From: Elmis aenea
Taxonomy: Eukaryota; Arthropoda; Insecta; Coleoptera; Elmidae
NCBI GenBank assembly: GCA_947652605.1
Contig: OX393579.1
Coordinates: forward strand, 17,815,674 to 17,879,673
DNA length: 64,000 nt
Direction: 5' to 3'
Both the position numbers and the translations under genes were made by a program. Below the pieces are notes generated by a model, which was given only the letters and a program-made list of their open reading frames with translations, was not told the DNA's origin and searched no databases. Below are positions 11,627 to 22,779 of the stretch, one piece after another (the stretch's first letter is position 1; every line of letters begins with the position of its first letter).

Positions 11627-12345
11627 TATGAATTGGGCGCTAAAGTAATGTGCTACGGTTCATTTCTTTGCTAAATAGTTCAAAGCGATCTAACCAGATG
11701 GCAGCCTTACGGTTTTGTTTTGTAACTAGGAGATTTCCATTCTGCTTGTGTATGTTCTGTGGCACAGTGTACTGCGATTAACAGGATCCCTTGATAAGCT
11801 TTTATTTTGTCTTGGAAGCAATCTTCTAACACAAATATATTGGTATCCATAATAAAATTCGTCAAAAAATACACCATTTAAATAATCACATGTACCACTA
11901 TGTTTCCATTAAAAAAAAATACTTTTTGTCAAAAAACCGATTCTGTAACCTTCAAATCCGATTAAAGTAAGCCAAATGTCAATAAAAATATACAAAAACG
12001 TTTTTCGGGCACTTGATTACCTAAAACCATTTAATTTATGCATGTCACGGCACACAATACAAAAAATAATTTCGTGCAAAACTTTAAAACTTTGAAGCTA
12101 CAAAAAAACAAAATGGTGCAGTTGCATTTAAAATTGATTCCACTTTCCAAAAATGTAAAAATATACAGGGTATCCAATTTGAAACAAAGTTAGGGTCATT
12201 TCTGCGAAACCGAAAGTGTAAATATGTTCTAAAAATCCGGTTTTTACACATATCATATGTCTAAAATTTCATTTATCTAAAATCAAAACTAAGGGAAATA
12301 AGGCGGTGCACTAGAACTCAGTTACCTACACTTAGTATGTTGCGA

Positions 12346-13430
12346 ATTATTGTCTAATAATGCTTTAAGATCAATATTACCGAAATATTTTTTATAAATA
12401 ACTAATCATATGTGTATAAGACACTTCATAAACTTTTTTTACAACATAGTAAATACAACCTCAAAACTAATGAAAATCTTATAAAAAAATCGCAATAAGT
12501 TATAATAAAAATAAAGATAAGTCGACATAAAAAAGTACCTATGTTAAGTATTTCTTTTCAAAACATTTAACTGTGTTCGCAGACATCTAAAGGTCAAACC
12601 TTGTTGATCAAAAACGAAACAAAATATTTCATTCGTATTAGGAAAATTGTCATAAATTACTTTTGTGAACTATTCTTCAAGACAACATTTATTTTCATTT
12701 TACATTCGGTATCGAATATGCGCCTTTTATATAAATGTAGCGACCTGGTATTGAGCGGAGTCGCTACAAAAGAAAGTATATATTTTTCATAAGGTGAATT
12801 CCTCAGACGGATATAGAAAGTGAATGAAAAAGCTGAAAAAGTAAGAACTGGGCACAATTATTTCGGTTTATCAACTAATGAAAAGTAAGCCCGGGATGTT
12901 TTCTGTGGCTGCGCTATCGATTCAAAGAAAACTTAAAGGTTAAATAAAAATTAGACCCACGAACTGGGCTTTGTTTGTTTTGCTTTATGTTCTTCACTTC
13001 ATATTTATAAAAAGTTAATTAACAACGTTTAATTTAAGGTTAATTTAACTTTTATGGAATGTTTTCAGCGCTAGACAATACGGCGGCCTTAAGGTTTTTG
13101 ACACGACAGAGTGCGAATGACAAGGAAAACAATGTAACAATAAAATTGCAAAACTCCCTCAAATTGATAATACCTATGGTATAAGGTAAATCCAATCCAT
13201 TAGATAATTTCTACATTTCTTGCCTCAAGAACTGTCGAAATCTAATTAATAACACAAAAACGAAGCCGTTTTTATGGTTTTTTTTTTAAATGGAGACGCT
13301 CTTCTATTATTAATTTGTTAAGGACCCAAACATTAAAAATATTGTTTTGTCTCAAAAAAAAAGGAATAAAGCAAACAAATATTTAAATCGATAAAACAAA
13401 GAGCAAAAACTTGATTAAAATTTTTAGTTT
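12346..13430. other. AT-rich sequence, no gene recognised
   Basis: Several short frames, none with recognisable domains. GAGCGGAGTCGC near 12755 is a local GC-rich word only. Confidence 0.5.
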
Positions 13431-13439
13431 TGTTAATAT

Positions 13440-13580
13440 CTATTAAACTAAGACGGGCATGGTACTTTTCATTTCAGATTTAAATTCACAGCCAAATTCG
13501 CAGCTTTGTACCATTCAACCAATTTCGTAGCCCTTAACATAAGCGAGATCCCCATGTTGAGATTCGAATTTGGGACATGA
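13440..13580. repeat. TGGGGATCTCGC family element, partial copy 2
   Basis: AAGCGAGATCCCCATGTTGA and ATTCGAATTTGGGACATGATG at 13538-13580 repeat the right arm of the element at 8385-8790, with the same order of blocks upstream (GCAGCTTTG, ACCAATTTCG). No left arm is recognisable, so it is truncated. Confidence 0.5.
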
Positions 13581-13586
13581 TGTCCT

Positions 13587-14151
13587 TAATAAAGTCCTCT
13601 ACTCACCTCCCAACTTGTCGGTACAACCGACCGACCATTCCGATAAATTGTATAATGTGTAGATTGTCACCCGACCAAGCCGACAGTTTGAAAAGTTGGA
13701 ACGGTCGGGTGGCCAGACGACCAACAAGCCAACCGCCCCACCACACTCCTCTATAGATATGGACTATTAAACCGAAAAACGATCCCGTTTTATAAATTTG
13801 ATCTCTAAAAAATTGCATCACAGCCGCAAGAAGAAAAAAATATTGTTTTACGGAGTATACATGTTTTTGGAACACGGTATGTCCACAGTACTCTAACAAA
13901 GATTGTAAACAAGAAGCTTACAAAGTGCTGTTAGAGATTTATAAAAAAAGTGTACAGTACAGCAACAATGGACGTCCTAAAAGAAAAATTGAAAATATAA
14001 GAACCGCTTACAAACGTCAATCAAAATGAAAAATAAGTTATGACGTTTATGCTTTGTTGGTTGGACTGGTCGGAAGTTGTATAGACAATATTCAACACGG
14101 ATGTCCCGACGGTCGGCTTCGACAAGTTGGATAATGAGTGGATGCCTTAAT
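13587..14151. mobile_element. TIR element with (A)GGCCTCTACTCA ends, copy 1
   Basis: Left end AAGTCCTCTACTCACCTCCC and right end GATAATGAGTGGATGCCTTA are imperfect inverted repeats. Inner blocks CCAACTTGTCGG, TGTCACCCGACCAAGCCGAC and GGTCGGGTGGCC are mirrored by TTGGTTGGACTGGTCGG and CCCGACGGTCGGCTTCGACA. TTAAT flanks both sides (near 13584 and 14149), compatible with a 3-5-bp duplication as in PIF/Harbinger. The arms hold a long minus frame, but it merely translates the inverted repeat. A deleted second copy is at 38205-38472. Confidence 0.7.
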
Positions 14152-15044
14152 GAAAGTGTATGTACAAAAAATCTACTAGTAGGAAACCATTAAAGCGGCT
14201 TCAATTGACAAACCGTAGAAACTTACAACATAATTCCAATTGCGCATTATAAAACATAATTCTAATCAATTTTTAACTGGATAACAAGCTTAAGATCAGG
14301 GACTAAAAACGAAAAAAATTCCGTTCGTTTCTGTTCGGAACGAAAACGAAATATATCGTTTGCGTTCTTTTCGTTCTAACCGAAACAATTCTTTTTTCGT
14401 TTTCGTGAACCGAAATAATAACGGTTAAAACCGGTTTTACAATATTTTTTTTGTCGTCAAAAAATCAATTTTTTTTCTAGTCACCAACCCTCTATAAATA
14501 CGATAACAATATTTGCGTCTCAACTAAAATATAAACGATGACGATGGGGTTTGATGCTCACGGACAGCATATTTTAGACTGGCGAACCATCGCCATATTA
14601 AATTTACCAAATCGTTAAACACATTAACATTTAACCATTTTATTAAGTTTAACACCCGTAAGGTGCAAAAACACAACGTGATTAGGTTAAATTAGACAAA
14701 CCATCTTTATCTAAAAATATAAAAATATAGCAAGTGCTGTTTTAAATTTGTTTTAGTACTAAAAATCTATGCATTTGAATTAAATAAGATCCTGCTGTAA
14801 TTATTTAAAAAGACAAAAGAATGAATTGAAGTGGATAATTTACTAAATGTTATAAATAAAAAAGATATTAAAAAAAAACTTATATTAACTTGAAATATAC
14901 TTTAACTTTATAGTTTGTACATACCATACAATATACATTTTCACATTCCGTTAAATCTTACTAGCAACACATCTTCCAATAAATCTTCTTTTACATTAGT
15001 CCTTTTCGAAGTAAGAATAAATTTTACTATTACAGTGAGCTCGC

Positions 15045-15122
15045 GTTATAAGCAACCCACGATATAAGCAACACTCGATATAAGCAACTATCGCATCAAA
15101 GTACACGATATAAGCAACTGTC
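15045..15122. repeat. Subterminal TATAAGCAAC repeat array
   Basis: Four direct copies of (G/C)(A/T)TATAAGCAAC at about 15047, 15063, 15079 and 15107, with irregular spacing of 16-28 bp. Two more in the same orientation occur near the other end (16859-16890), besides the inverted terminal copy. Regular subterminal words in DNA transposons are often transposase binding sites; that role is inferred. Confidence 0.65.
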
Positions 15123-15532
15123 AGTGTGACAGTTAAAAATACAAATATCTAAAATACTATTGCAGATATAACAATGAAATTTTGTATCTGAGCGTTATGG
15201 TATTTTTCGGATTCGATGGAAATATTAAGGTTGCAATGCGACTTCCGGTTCAACCGGAAACAGACTCAAACTTTTTTGAATAGAACATCTGTATATTTTT
15301 ACATTTTTGAATTTGTTCTAAAATTTACTTTAATAAATGTAAAAGGTTATATGGGTCTAAAGTCAACAGTTTTCAAAATATTTACATTTTTACGAAAATT
15401 TTGAGTGATATAGCACTTCAGTTTCTTTTTTAACATTCAGGTTATTTAAAAGGGCAGTAAAATATCTTGTGAAATCTAGATGAACAATAGATTTTTTAAC
15501 AATCATTTTATTTTTAGGAGATTATTAATATA

Positions 15533-16397
15533 CAGCGTCATTCAAAAAGTCAGCAACGAATGGAAAAGTTTTTTATTATTTTTTTCTCAGAAAATTGTAT
15601 TCTTGATAAAAGTTGGTGCATGGTCTAAAACTAATTTTAAGATGAAAAAAGTTCAATAAAAAATCATATGACAATAGATATTAGTGATCTTTGAAATGTT
15701 TTAAGAGATACAAAAAAAATTATGGACAGAGTTTTTAAAAATCCCAAAATAGGGCTAGATTTAAATTTTGACGGTCAAATTTAAATTTTTATTTTTCAAG
15801 AAATTTTAACATTCAAAAGTCTGCAACTAATGGAAAATTTTATTTTTATCTAAAAAAGTTATTAAGAATCTAAAAACCGAACTAGGTTTAAATTCTGAGG
15901 GTTAAATTCTAATTTTTATTTTTTAAGAAGTTAACATTTAAAGTCTGCAACAAATGGAAAATATCCTGACTTTTTATTCAACTTTTTTTCATCTTAAAAT
16001 TAGTTGTAGACTATTTATGTACCAACTTTAACAAAAATTAAATTTTCTGACAAATTGATAATAAAAAATGGTTCTATTTGTTGCACTTTTTTAATGTTTA
16101 AGTTTCTTAAAAAATAAAAATTAGAATGTGACGATCTAAATTTAAATTTAGCCTTATTTTTAGATTCTAAATATTTTTTTAAAATAGTTTTTTGTTTCTC
16201 TTAAAATAAGAGCACTTTATTCTTGCAAATATTTCAAAAAGTCGCTAAAATCTAGCGTCCTATGATTTTTTATTGAACTTTTTTTTATCTTAAAATTAGT
16301 TTTAGACCATGCACCAACTTTTATCAAGAATAAAATTTTCTGAGAAATCAATAATAAAAAATTTTTCAATTTGTTGCAGACTTTTTGAATGACGCTG
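15533..16397. mobile_element. TIR element ending CAGCGTCATTCAAAAAGTC
   Basis: The left terminus CAGCGTCATTCAAAAAGTC is mirrored exactly at the right, with TA on both sides (15531-15532 and 16398-16399). The arms repeat blocks such as TCTCAGAAAATT..ATTCTTGAT and AAAGTTGGTGCATGGTCTAA. Units of ~120-180 bp containing AAAGTCTGCAAC(T/A)AATGG recur inside, so the element looks built from repeated copies of its own end. No transposase. Related but diverged sequence is at 21336-22000. Confidence 0.75.
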
Positions 16398-16891
16398 TAT
16401 AATAATATAATAAACTCGTAGGTTAAATTACTAAAATTTTTTGGCTTTATATAATTTACCAAAGACCATAAGTTCAATTTATGATTGTCGGTGGAATTAG
16501 CACACGGTATAATAGTTACCTAACTCGTTGCATAGATATTTTTCTCCGGGGAATATTTTTTTTACGTGTATTAACAAAAGTTTTGTCCGGTAAACACTTG
16601 TAAAATAAGGCCGTTTCATCCGCTCTGTATACTTGCCATGAAATCACATCATATTTTTTTATTTGAGAGATGTATAAGTACATAGATCACGACTAAAGGT
16701 ACGTGGCACGCGCGTATTTCGTTTGACATAGGTACGTACAGATCACCATAGCAACGCGCCAACGATCGCTTTGTTATGGTGTTAACTTTTATTTTTAGTT
16801 TTACTACTAAAAACAAGATTTATTTATGTTAAAAATCGAATCGTTTCTATTTCTATCATATAAGCAACTTTCACGTTATAAGCAACTTTTA

Positions 16892-17031
16892 TGGTGCCTG
16901 TACACCTGAGAGTAAAGTACTCTCGAGAGTAGCGTCGCCAAGGATACAGCCCCTGAGAGTAACTCGCGATTGGCTGTATCCTTGGCGACGCTACTCTCGA
17001 GAGTACTTTACTCTCAGGTGTACAGGCACCA
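16892..17031. mobile_element. 140-bp hairpin MITE with perfect 60-bp arms
   Basis: The left arm starts TGGTGCCTGTACACCTGAGA and continues for 60 bp. The right arm is its exact reverse complement, and the loop is only 20 bp. TTA flanks both ends (16889-16891 and 17032-17034), the duplication size of PIF/Harbinger-type MITEs. The arms are GC-rich against an AT-rich background and include the self-complementary GTACTCTCGAGAGTA. Absence of mismatches implies very recent insertion or arm-to-arm conversion. Confidence 0.85.
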
Positions 17032-17631
17032 TTAGATCGGAATTGGCCGCCGTTAGTTGCTTATAACGCGAGCTCACTGTATTATGTTTAAACGCAAATA
17101 AAACATACACATTGATAATATATATCCAATCAAGTGTATATTCTATATTGATAATCTAAAAAACAAATTAGAAATAGAGAATATCTGTACCGTTAATTGT
17201 GTTACACGAAATTGCAAGTATAAACAATAAAGTTGTTAATGCATATTCACGTAAATATATGGAAAAAAGTGAAGCTCACTTATTTCAAGTGAGATTTTTT
17301 ACTGCCTCGTGGAGTCTCCCCAGCACAGAAGATAAATTCGCGTTTGTGTTGAACAAATAAAATTGAAATAGCGACAAAACCGGTTAAAACCGGTTTTGGA
17401 AAATATTTATTTCGTTTTCGTTCTTGAACGAAAAATAATAATTTCGTTTTCGGTTTCGTTTTCGTTCTTAAAAAAATTTCGGTTTATTTCGTTTAACGTT
17501 TTCGTTTTCGTTTCGTTCTCAGTCCCTGCTTAAGATGCACTTTGACTAGTCTAAATCTGCAAAAAGTTGCTATCGCATGAAATGAGTTGCAATTCTTTTG
17601 TTTAGGATAATAAGTCCTTGTTCGACATCTA

Positions 17632-17808
17632 ATGCCCGCCACTCACGATCCAACGCCGCAGTACAAATGTGTTGTACTGCAGCAGCTGCAGCAGACAAAC
17701 TTGTTTGTCTGTCGCCCAAATCGATCTAATCTTGCTGAATCGCGCCCATACACGATCAAAAACACTTCAATTTCGTCGCATTGTCGTTGGATCGTGGGTG
17801 GCGGGCAT
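17632..17808. mobile_element. 177-bp TIR MITE (ATGCCCGCCAC ends)
   Basis: Left end ATGCCCGCCACTCACGATCC and right end GGATCGTGGGTGGCGGGCAT are inverted, with one mismatch. TA is at 17630-17631 and 17809-17810. The interior has a TGCAGCAGCTGCAGCA palindrome. Open frames crossing it are translations of the repeat and were not called as genes. Confidence 0.7.
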
Positions 17809-17810
17809 TA

Positions 17811-19925
17811 CAATGTATCAGGTTCAAATTCGTTTTCATCGAAAAACGTCAGTAGCCTAGAGTTATTTCGTGATTTTTTCCCTTTAGCTTATATTTTTGC
17901 TTGACTAATTTCAGTTTTATTGTAGCTTTTTGTAATATATGAGAAATTAAAATATGCTTAAGAAACAGCGCTTTATGTAATTAAAACATTCTCTCACTTT
18001 AAACGACACGTTAAAATAAAATAGTCTAATTATTAATGTATATGCGAATTAATACACAATTTATTAAACAAATTTAAGTTATCTAAATCGTTGTAATAAT
18101 TAAAAAACGTTGTTAATGTGATCTGATAAAATAATCACGCAAGTATTTGTAGACTGCGGCGAGGTTGGTAATATAAAAGAACATAATTAATCAATCACAT
18201 TGCTAATCGACAAAAGAATCTTATTTAAGTAAGCTTTAACGTTATTTACATTGTAAAACAACAAGTATTTCGTACGAAACTTATTATATTTATCTACGTA
18301 CAGTTCATTTTACAAATACAGTTTAGATTGTGCAAGGACTTAGCGCTAGATTTGTGCCAAATTAGGTTTAAATGTTAGAATGTGTGCTTGATTAACAAAA
18401 AAAATGTGGTTCTTTTGATTTCGATGTCAAGTTGAGCCGTGACGATGAATTTTCTATTTCTGGAACTTCCCCAATGTAAGTCGTAAAATCCGAAAATCTA
18501 TTATTTAATACTTTTAACTTGTGGTTTTAATATACGTGCTATAACAAAAAACAATTCATAAATATTTACCTGGCAATAATGAACTTTGTAGAGAAATACG
18601 ACACCTTAAATATGTCCTCTGAGGTTCGATTGGAATTTATTATTTCAATGTAATCCACTTATAATCAAATTAAAGTGAGATAATTTCTTACACTCAAGTA
18701 CCTACCTACATGCTAATTAGTCGAAGATCCATATATCATAAATCAGTGACATAATATTTCATATCAATCAATTGCTCACAAAATTACCCTTGCATTGTTT
18801 AAATCTGTTAAAATTACCATTGCTGTTTGTGATAATTATTGTTACGACTTTATACAATGATAAGCATCGCGATATCATGTAGTTTTGTAGCTTCAGCTTG
18901 TCTACAGTAATTTTTACATTGATGCTCTAATAATATCAGTAAAATAACAATAGTAGTTGCCCTAAAATTTCAAAGTAATTTAAAAATTGAAGAAACCATT
19001 TTCTCGTGCAATAATTTAAACCACATTTGTAATTTGGTGGACTTGCGTTTGTAATTTTACTCACATGCAATCTAAAGCTATATCCGAAAGCTTGTACTTT
19101 AGTACTTGAAAAAAAAAACTGCTAGCGTGCAAATATGTAAATTCTACTTTGCGTAAAATTAAGACTCATCCTGAAATGCATCACTGTTTAAAATCATAAA
19201 TATGGATCACCTGACCAGACCCAATTTTTTAGTGTTACTTGTTAATATGTTCTTATAATAAATCGATAGTGTGTAGCAGTTATAATATATTGTAAAACAT
19301 TAAAATAAATGCCATTCACTTTTCCATCTCTGTATTCATTTGAACCGATACATATGTGTAAATAAACAAATAATCAAAATCTAAACTATATTCATTGCAT
19401 CAATGTTATATGGTTCATAAAAGAGATTTATTGTGGATGCATTTCACACGGTACCTATTATGTTGAATAATTAGCTAATACTAATACCTAATAGTTGACA
19501 CACAATATTATTTATTAACGACATCTATAATCACATTTAATACAATATTGTATCCTATAATCATTTTCTTAATACAAGTTATTCGGCAAAAACTTCAATC
19601 TGTTAAAATGAGATTTCTTAGATCGGTGAAAAGTTGCAGAAAAACAGATAAAATTAAAAATAGAAATTACAAAAGAACTGCAGACTTTATTTTAAAAGAA
19701 TAGGTAGAAGCAAATTAAAGAAGTTGAAAAGAAACTATTTTCCGTACCCGGTTTCGGAAGGCTCCAAAAGGTCGGAAATTTGGAAACCTATACGTGCATA
19801 GCTGACCTAAACAAAGCGCTAAAAATACTGCGTTATTGCAATTTCGTCATACTCAGTTTTAAAACTATCAGAGTAGTTATATAACAAAAGCATTAAAAAT
19901 TATCGATACTTTTTGGTAAATATGC
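17811..19925. other. AT-rich sequence, no gene recognised
   Basis: Two kilobases without recognisable transposon ends or coding motifs. Lower repeat density than the rest of the window; possibly ancestral host sequence upstream of the exon at 21 kb. Confidence 0.5.
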
Positions 19926-19930
19926 CCGAA

Positions 19931-19998
19931 TGCAAGTTGAGCTGAAAAAACACGAGTCCACGAAGTGCACGAGTGTTGTTTTCTGATTCAACTTGCAT
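19931..19998. repeat. Short hairpin, GCAAGTTGA...TCAACTTGC
   Basis: GCAAGTTGAGCTGAAAAAAC and the mirrored GTTTTCTGATTCAACTTGC enclose two CACGAGT words. Further CACGAGT copies lie at ~20037, and the word recurs at 27714 and 27756. Small inverted structure of unknown origin. Confidence 0.55.
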
Positions 19999-20054
19999 GA
20001 GTGAAGATTCGTCAAAAATTATAGATTATTTGCAATGCACGAGTTATATTTTGT

Positions 20055-20530
20055 CAGAAAATTTTCTTCACCTAACCTACCTGTCAAATTAAATGTATGT
20101 TATGTAAAATTTTACAAGTACAGTCAGAGTGGCGCGTCAGGGGTGTGGTTTAATCTATATTAAAGTAACGCTACTGGTCGCCGAAATTCGTCAAAAAATT
20201 ATCAAGACCAAAATATTTAATTCCCTCTCCAAATTTATATTTTCGACCATCACAAACTCAGATTTCTTAGAAACGACCAATAAACGCATGAAAATCTATT
20301 AATTGCGAAAAGGATATTATCAGTGTATGATTATGTTTATTGGTTGTTTTTAGGAAATCTGACTTTGTTATTGGTCAAAAACGCAAATTTGACAGGAGGA
20401 TCAAGATCTTACAGGGTAATGTAAAATTATTACCGTGTAATAATGCTTCTATTGGTAATCTCTAGAAGATTTAAGATTAGTGATTGGTTTAAAACACAGA
20501 TTTGACAGGTGAAAGAAATTTTCTGCAAAA
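20055..20530. repeat. Imperfect nested inverted repeats
   Basis: Outer words GTCAGAAAATTTTCTTCACC and CCTGTCAAATT (20055-20092) are mirrored by AATTTGACAGG-like and GAAAGAAATTTTCTGC words near 20500-20530. Inner words TCAGATTTCTTAGAAACGACC are mirrored by GGTTGTTTTTAGGAAATCTGA at about 20265-20362. Consistent with a decayed MITE. Confidence 0.5.
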
Positions 20531-20934
20531 GAGTTGTTTCGGCGAATCATATATGTCGCAAAATCAGGGAATTGTAACAATTAAAAACTGTGAAAAGTAT
20601 TCAAGATGGAATTTTCTAATATTCTTGTAGAATGACAAATTCCTATTACAATTCAGTTTATTTTTTCCACTAATAATAAAATAAAATCACTTCTCATCTA
20701 CAATAAAGTAAATATTGGAACAAAGTTGGAAAGGTTTTTGATGAATATTTCGTTTTCCATGTTTCCTATTACTGTTTCCTGATCTGTCTATATTGGCTTG
20801 AAAAATAAAAATGTTAAGTACATTTTCTGATTCAATTTACTAAGAGGCCACTTGAAAGATACTTTTATAAAAAAACGATAACCGGACATGCTTATTCCAT
20901 TGCTTCTTGATTTAATTGGTACTTGTTTTTGCAG

Positions 20935-21057
20935 TTGTCTCCACGGAGAGCAATTTGAAGAATGGTAATGAGACAGAATCGCAATCTCCGCTTGGCGCGC
21001 TGAAAATTCAAGAGGCGCCATGTTGAGGCCAACACCGACGTCTGTGTGGAGCTAATA
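20935..21057 (+). other. Putative 5' leader exon with two uORFs
   Basis: A pyrimidine-rich tract ending TTTTTGCAG is followed from 20935 by sequence less AT-rich than its surroundings, running into the start codon at 21058. It could be the acceptor of a leader exon, or the transcription start may lie nearby; neither can be proved here. Two short upstream frames begin at 20962 (13 codons, stop 21001-21003) and 21020 (11 codons, stop 21053-21055). The second stops two bases before the main ATG. Confidence 0.4.
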
Positions 21058-21106
21058 ATGATCTTATTGGCTGCCATTCTACTGGTACACGGTACTTGTA
21101 TAGTAG
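21058..21106 (+). CDS. Signal-peptide exon of secreted/cell-surface FN3 protein
   Basis: The exon encodes MILLAAILLVHGTCIV and the first base of a Gly codon, then a consensus donor GTAAGT at 21107. The run of Leu/Ile/Ala/Val with a short N-terminus is a typical secretory signal peptide, with likely cleavage near Gly-Thr-Cys. The exon ends after codon position 1. The fibronectin type III exon at 36496 begins with the two bases needed to complete Gly, so the pair splice in frame across a 15.4-kb intron. In-frame sequence is open upstream to a stop at 21001 but has no other ATG, which favours this start. I do not recognise a specific gene name. Confidence 0.6.
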
Positions 21107-21284
21107 GTAAGTATTAATTATTATCCTATAACGATTAATAATCCAGAGTGCCTTACGATGTCGCGTTGCCTCATTTAGTAGTCACATCAGACGCACTCAC
21201 CGAACAATGAACACTGTCATTATTGGTATTAGCTTCAAGAGGGTTGGACTCCGACCAGTTTATTAATAAATGAAGTTTGTTATA

Positions 21285-22010
21285 CAGGGTGTTCAGGAGA
21301 GGACTGTTTATCCGGGGGATCGCGATTGTTTTTGTAACAGCGTCATAAAAAAAGTCTGCAACAAATTTAAAAGTTTTTTATTATCAATTTCTCAGAAAAT
21401 TTGATTCTTGATAAAGGTTTGTGCATGACCTGAAACTAATTTTAAGATAAAAAAAAAGCTACAAAAAGTTCATATGACACTAGATATTAGTGATTTTAAA
21501 AATACCTGTATTACCAAAAGAGTAAAGTGCCCTTGTTCAAGAGTTACAAAAAAGGTCATAAATCGAGTTGATTAGAATTCAAAAATCGGAATAAAAATAA
21601 CATTTACATTAAATTCTCAATTTTTATTTTCTTAGTAATTGTACTATTCAAAAAGAATGCAACAAACAAACAAAAATTAATTATAGAATTCTCAGAGAAT
21701 TATGTTCTTGATAAAAGTTGGTGCATGATGTAAAAAGTAATTTTAATATAAAAAAAATGTTATGACAATTTACAATTCATTCAATTTTGACGGTTTTAGA
21801 AATATTTGCAAAAGTATAGTGCTCTAATTTTTAAGATTTACAAAAAATATTTAAATGAAAACAATATGTTATAGTTGGCTTTATTTTTGAATTCTAAACA
21901 AATTGTTTCTCTGATACTTTTTGTAACTTTTAAAGTCATTTGTAGCATTTTTTTTACCTTACCAACGTTCTTAAACTTTTTTTTTACAATTCAGAATAAA
22001 TTATGTACAA
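21285..22010. repeat. ACAGGGTGTTC terminus plus repeats related to 15533-16397
   Basis: TATACAGGGTGTTCAGG at 21281-21297 is an element terminus facing right. From 21341 the text CGTCATAAAAAAAGTCTGCAAC, then TCTCAGAAAATTTGATTCTTGAT and GTGCATGACCTGAAAC, repeats the arm of the element at 15533. A further diverged unit starts near 21650. No matching right terminus was found, so this is a decayed, truncated relative. Confidence 0.55.
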
Positions 22011-22779
22011 AAAAATGTTTTCACAACTATTAGTTTTGAAACAAACATAAATTTAGAAAAGCGTTAAAAGAAAATGTCTTAATTAAGTTTTTTTGATATA
22101 CAAACCGGCACAATACTTATTTTTTGAAACAAAGTATTTGCTAAAATTTAATATTTATAATAAGGTACTTTATAATAATAAGAGGTAACTGCTTCGAACT
22201 TGAAACCTGAAACTAATTTGCAATTTAAAATATCTTAAAGGAATATTAAATCACAGCTACACAGTTTTGAAGGGTCTTGGGAAATATTAAAAAGTAACAG
22301 CTTTGGGAAAAACTCTTTCGTGTAAACAGTCGAAAATTTGCATTTTATTTAGTGTTTCAGCAAGTTCTCCTTTTGTAACTAATTATGTAAAAAATTCATT
22401 ATACTTGAACAAAGTTTTTGCTGTGTAGCAAAGTAATAATTAAATGGTTCTTCATCAAAAATTATTGCATAACATTATTAAAATATTGTTTTTTTTTTTA
22501 AATTTTAGTCCCAGCTAATTGCTTAACGAGTGATAAAACATCAGCAGTGACTATATATTAAGAGCATTCAGCACTTAAAAAATATGGTGAAATGATTAAT
22601 ATAAAGTAGAATTTAAAACAAGTTATAAATACTATTGGTAACTACATCAGCTAAAGTTTTGTGAGGGTATCTTCCACTAACTTTAAAGTGCAATAAATTT
22701 CCTTCATAGATACCTGTATGATAATTTTAATTTTTTAAATACAAATTTATTGCCGCATTTTTAGTTTAAATTACTTTAG

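Larger units (their letters stand above)
9453..12340. mobile_element. 2.9-kb long-inverted-repeat element carrying a THAP-like ORF
   Basis: Two diverged inverted arms of about 550 bp each (9453-~9995 and ~11770-12340) share ordered blocks: GTTTTGATTTTAGATAAATG-like, CATATGATATGTGTAAAAA, TAACTTTGTT..AATTGGA, and near the inner edge AAGATTGCTTC..AGA and GATCCTGTTAATCGC. The region between holds the THAP-like frame at 10384-10704 and a hairpin MITE at 11510-11626. THAP domains occur at the N-terminus of P-element transposases, so a degraded P-like element is one reading. A host-derived THAP gene trapped between two repeat copies is another. Inside each arm sits an ACAGGGTATCC-like terminus (12170 and, inverted, 9648), so the arms may themselves be composite. 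Confidence 0.6.
15033..17079. mobile_element. pogo-like TA element with subterminal TATAAGCAAC repeats
   Basis: The ends are CAGTGAGCTCGCGTTATAAG and its exact inverse, flanked by TA (15031-15032 and 17080-17081). CAGT...TCGTTATAA is typical of pogo/Tigger termini. No transposase could be read in ~2 kb. Most of the interior is taken by a nested TIR element (15533-16397) and a hairpin MITE (16892-17031). It sits inside the hAT at 14297-17528, so it is younger than that hAT. Confidence 0.8.
14297..17528. mobile_element. hAT-type element (CAGGGACTAAAAACG family), with nested insertions
   Basis: Left end CAGGGACTAAAAACGAAAA and right end TTTCGTTCTCAGTCCCTG, flanked by an exact 8-bp duplication CTTAAGAT (14289-14296 and 17529-17536). 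Subterminal tracts of ~170 bp on each side are TTTCGTTTTCG-type repeats ending in AACCGGTTTT. Removing the nested 2.05-kb element at 15033-17079 leaves ~1.2 kb with no recognised transposase. A second copy starts at 63668, closely similar along the 330 bp visible. Confidence 0.85.

Noticed and set aside
13603..13899. 98-codon minus frame
   Set aside because: Covers the arm of the 13587 TIR element; the Trp/Gly-rich text is due to the inverted repeat, with no domain.
17632..17904. Two overlapping + frames of 90 and 63 codons
   Set aside because: They run across the 177-bp MITE and its palindrome; no conserved motif.
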